From: Gyrodactylus bullatarudis | Lineage: Eukaryota > Platyhelminthes > Monogenea > Gyrodactylidea > Gyrodactylidae | Assembly (NCBI GenBank): GCA_012064415.1 | Contig: SSNU01000144.1 | Coordinates: 1 to 49,135, forward strand | Length of the DNA: 49,135 nt | Direction: 5' to 3' | In this document: piece by piece, positions 48,877-49,135 of the stretch | Layout: each line of letters opens with the position of its first letter | Numbering within the stretch: the first letter of the stretch is position 1 | Made by a program: the position numbers and the translations under genes | The notes under the pieces: model-generated | What the model saw: the letters and a program-made list of their open reading frames with translations, nothing else | Databases searched by the model: none | Told to the model about the DNA's origin: nothing

Positions 48877-49135
48877 AACGTTTTTTGACCGATCAAATTT
48901 GTAAAATTTAATGAAAAATAAGAGAAATTTAAATAATGTGAATTCATTTAAAACGTTTTTTTGAAAATTTTCACAATTTTGTTTATCTTTCACCAGAAAC
49001 GTGGAAAGGTTTCCGAATCAGTGAAAAATGATCTAAAATTAGTTTTATAATAAAATTTATTAAAACTTAGGTCAATATTAGAATTCTCAGCCATGGTCAT
49101 CCAAACGTTTCGACGGTGATTGTCTTCACACGCCT
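48877..49135 (+). repeat. Composite dispersed repeat cut by the window end (copy C)
   Basis: The first part (48880-48990: CGTTTTTTGACCGATCAA, then TTGAAAATTTTCACAATTTTG) matches the interior of the element at 12608-12775. The last part (49072-49135: GAATTCTCAGCCATGGTC and GTGATTGTCTTCACACGCCT) matches 14164-14221 and 28201-28257. Both blocks sit together here, so they probably belong to one longer element that continues past the window. Confidence 0.6.

Larger units (their letters stand above)
39637..49135. other. Long non-coding stretch: probable lysyl oxidase intron or 3' flank with transposon relics
   Basis: No exon with homology or convincing splice context was found on either strand over 9.5 kb. 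The preceding exon ends at a strong GTGAGT donor in phase 0, so at least part must be intron. Relics inside it (mariner, Helitron-like, inverted repeats) are listed separately. A simple TAGC repeat occurs near 40460-40480. Confidence 0.5.

Overview
The window is metazoan nuclear DNA. It is AT-rich, carries spliced protein-coding genes on both strands, and contains decayed DNA transposons. I found no rRNA, convincing tRNA, CRISPR or prokaryotic feature. The phylum cannot be fixed from sequence alone. The gene families (PCTAIRE kinase, BTB-Kelch, SRCR-lysyl oxidase) point to a bilaterian-grade animal. The introns are unusual: eight coding introns are only 25-40 nt long, while others in the same genes exceed 300 nt and some elsewhere are several kb. 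Such short introns bring to mind groups reported to have very small introns (dicyemids, or the 5' introns of some flatworms), but this is a hint and not an assignment.

Layout. 1-5052 (+): the 3' part of a PCTAIRE-type cyclin-dependent kinase (CDK16/17/18). 6494-7262 (-): a glycolipid transfer protein, head to head with 7390-7997 (+), a BAG1-like Hsp70 co-chaperone. 8340-16533 (-): a complete seven-exon BTB-BACK-Kelch protein of the KLHL2/3 type whose long introns hold several inverted-repeat elements. 17069-17468 (+): ribosomal protein L34. 17677-21990 (-): U2SURP/SR140, 11 coding exons, head to head with 22101-22888 (+), TTC1. TTC1 converges tail to tail, with 31 bp between stop codons, on 22920-23413 (-), DRAP1/NC2-alpha. 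23607-25561 (-): mitochondrial HSP60. 25948-27349 (+): a four-exon small protein, tentatively BORCS5-like. 27845-39636 (+): seven exons of a secreted lysyl oxidase-like enzyme with two SRCR domains; its last exon or exons were not found. 39637-49135 has no convincing exon and is probably a long intron of that gene or intergenic DNA rich in transposon relics (mariner, Helitron-like, MITE-like).

Most of 6.5-27 kb is a compact run of housekeeping genes (ribosome, splicing, transcription, chaperones) arranged in divergent and convergent pairs. BAG1, TTC1 and HSP60 are all chaperone-linked, but adjacency here does not show co-regulation.

The strongest unusual observation is the set of 25-40 nt introns. 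Each was deduced because removing it restores both the reading frame and family homology (U2SURP, BAG1, GLTP, DRAP1, the BORCS5-like gene). Most are the first intron of their gene. All gene models come from manual six-frame reading and splice-site logic; no alignment or transcript data were available.
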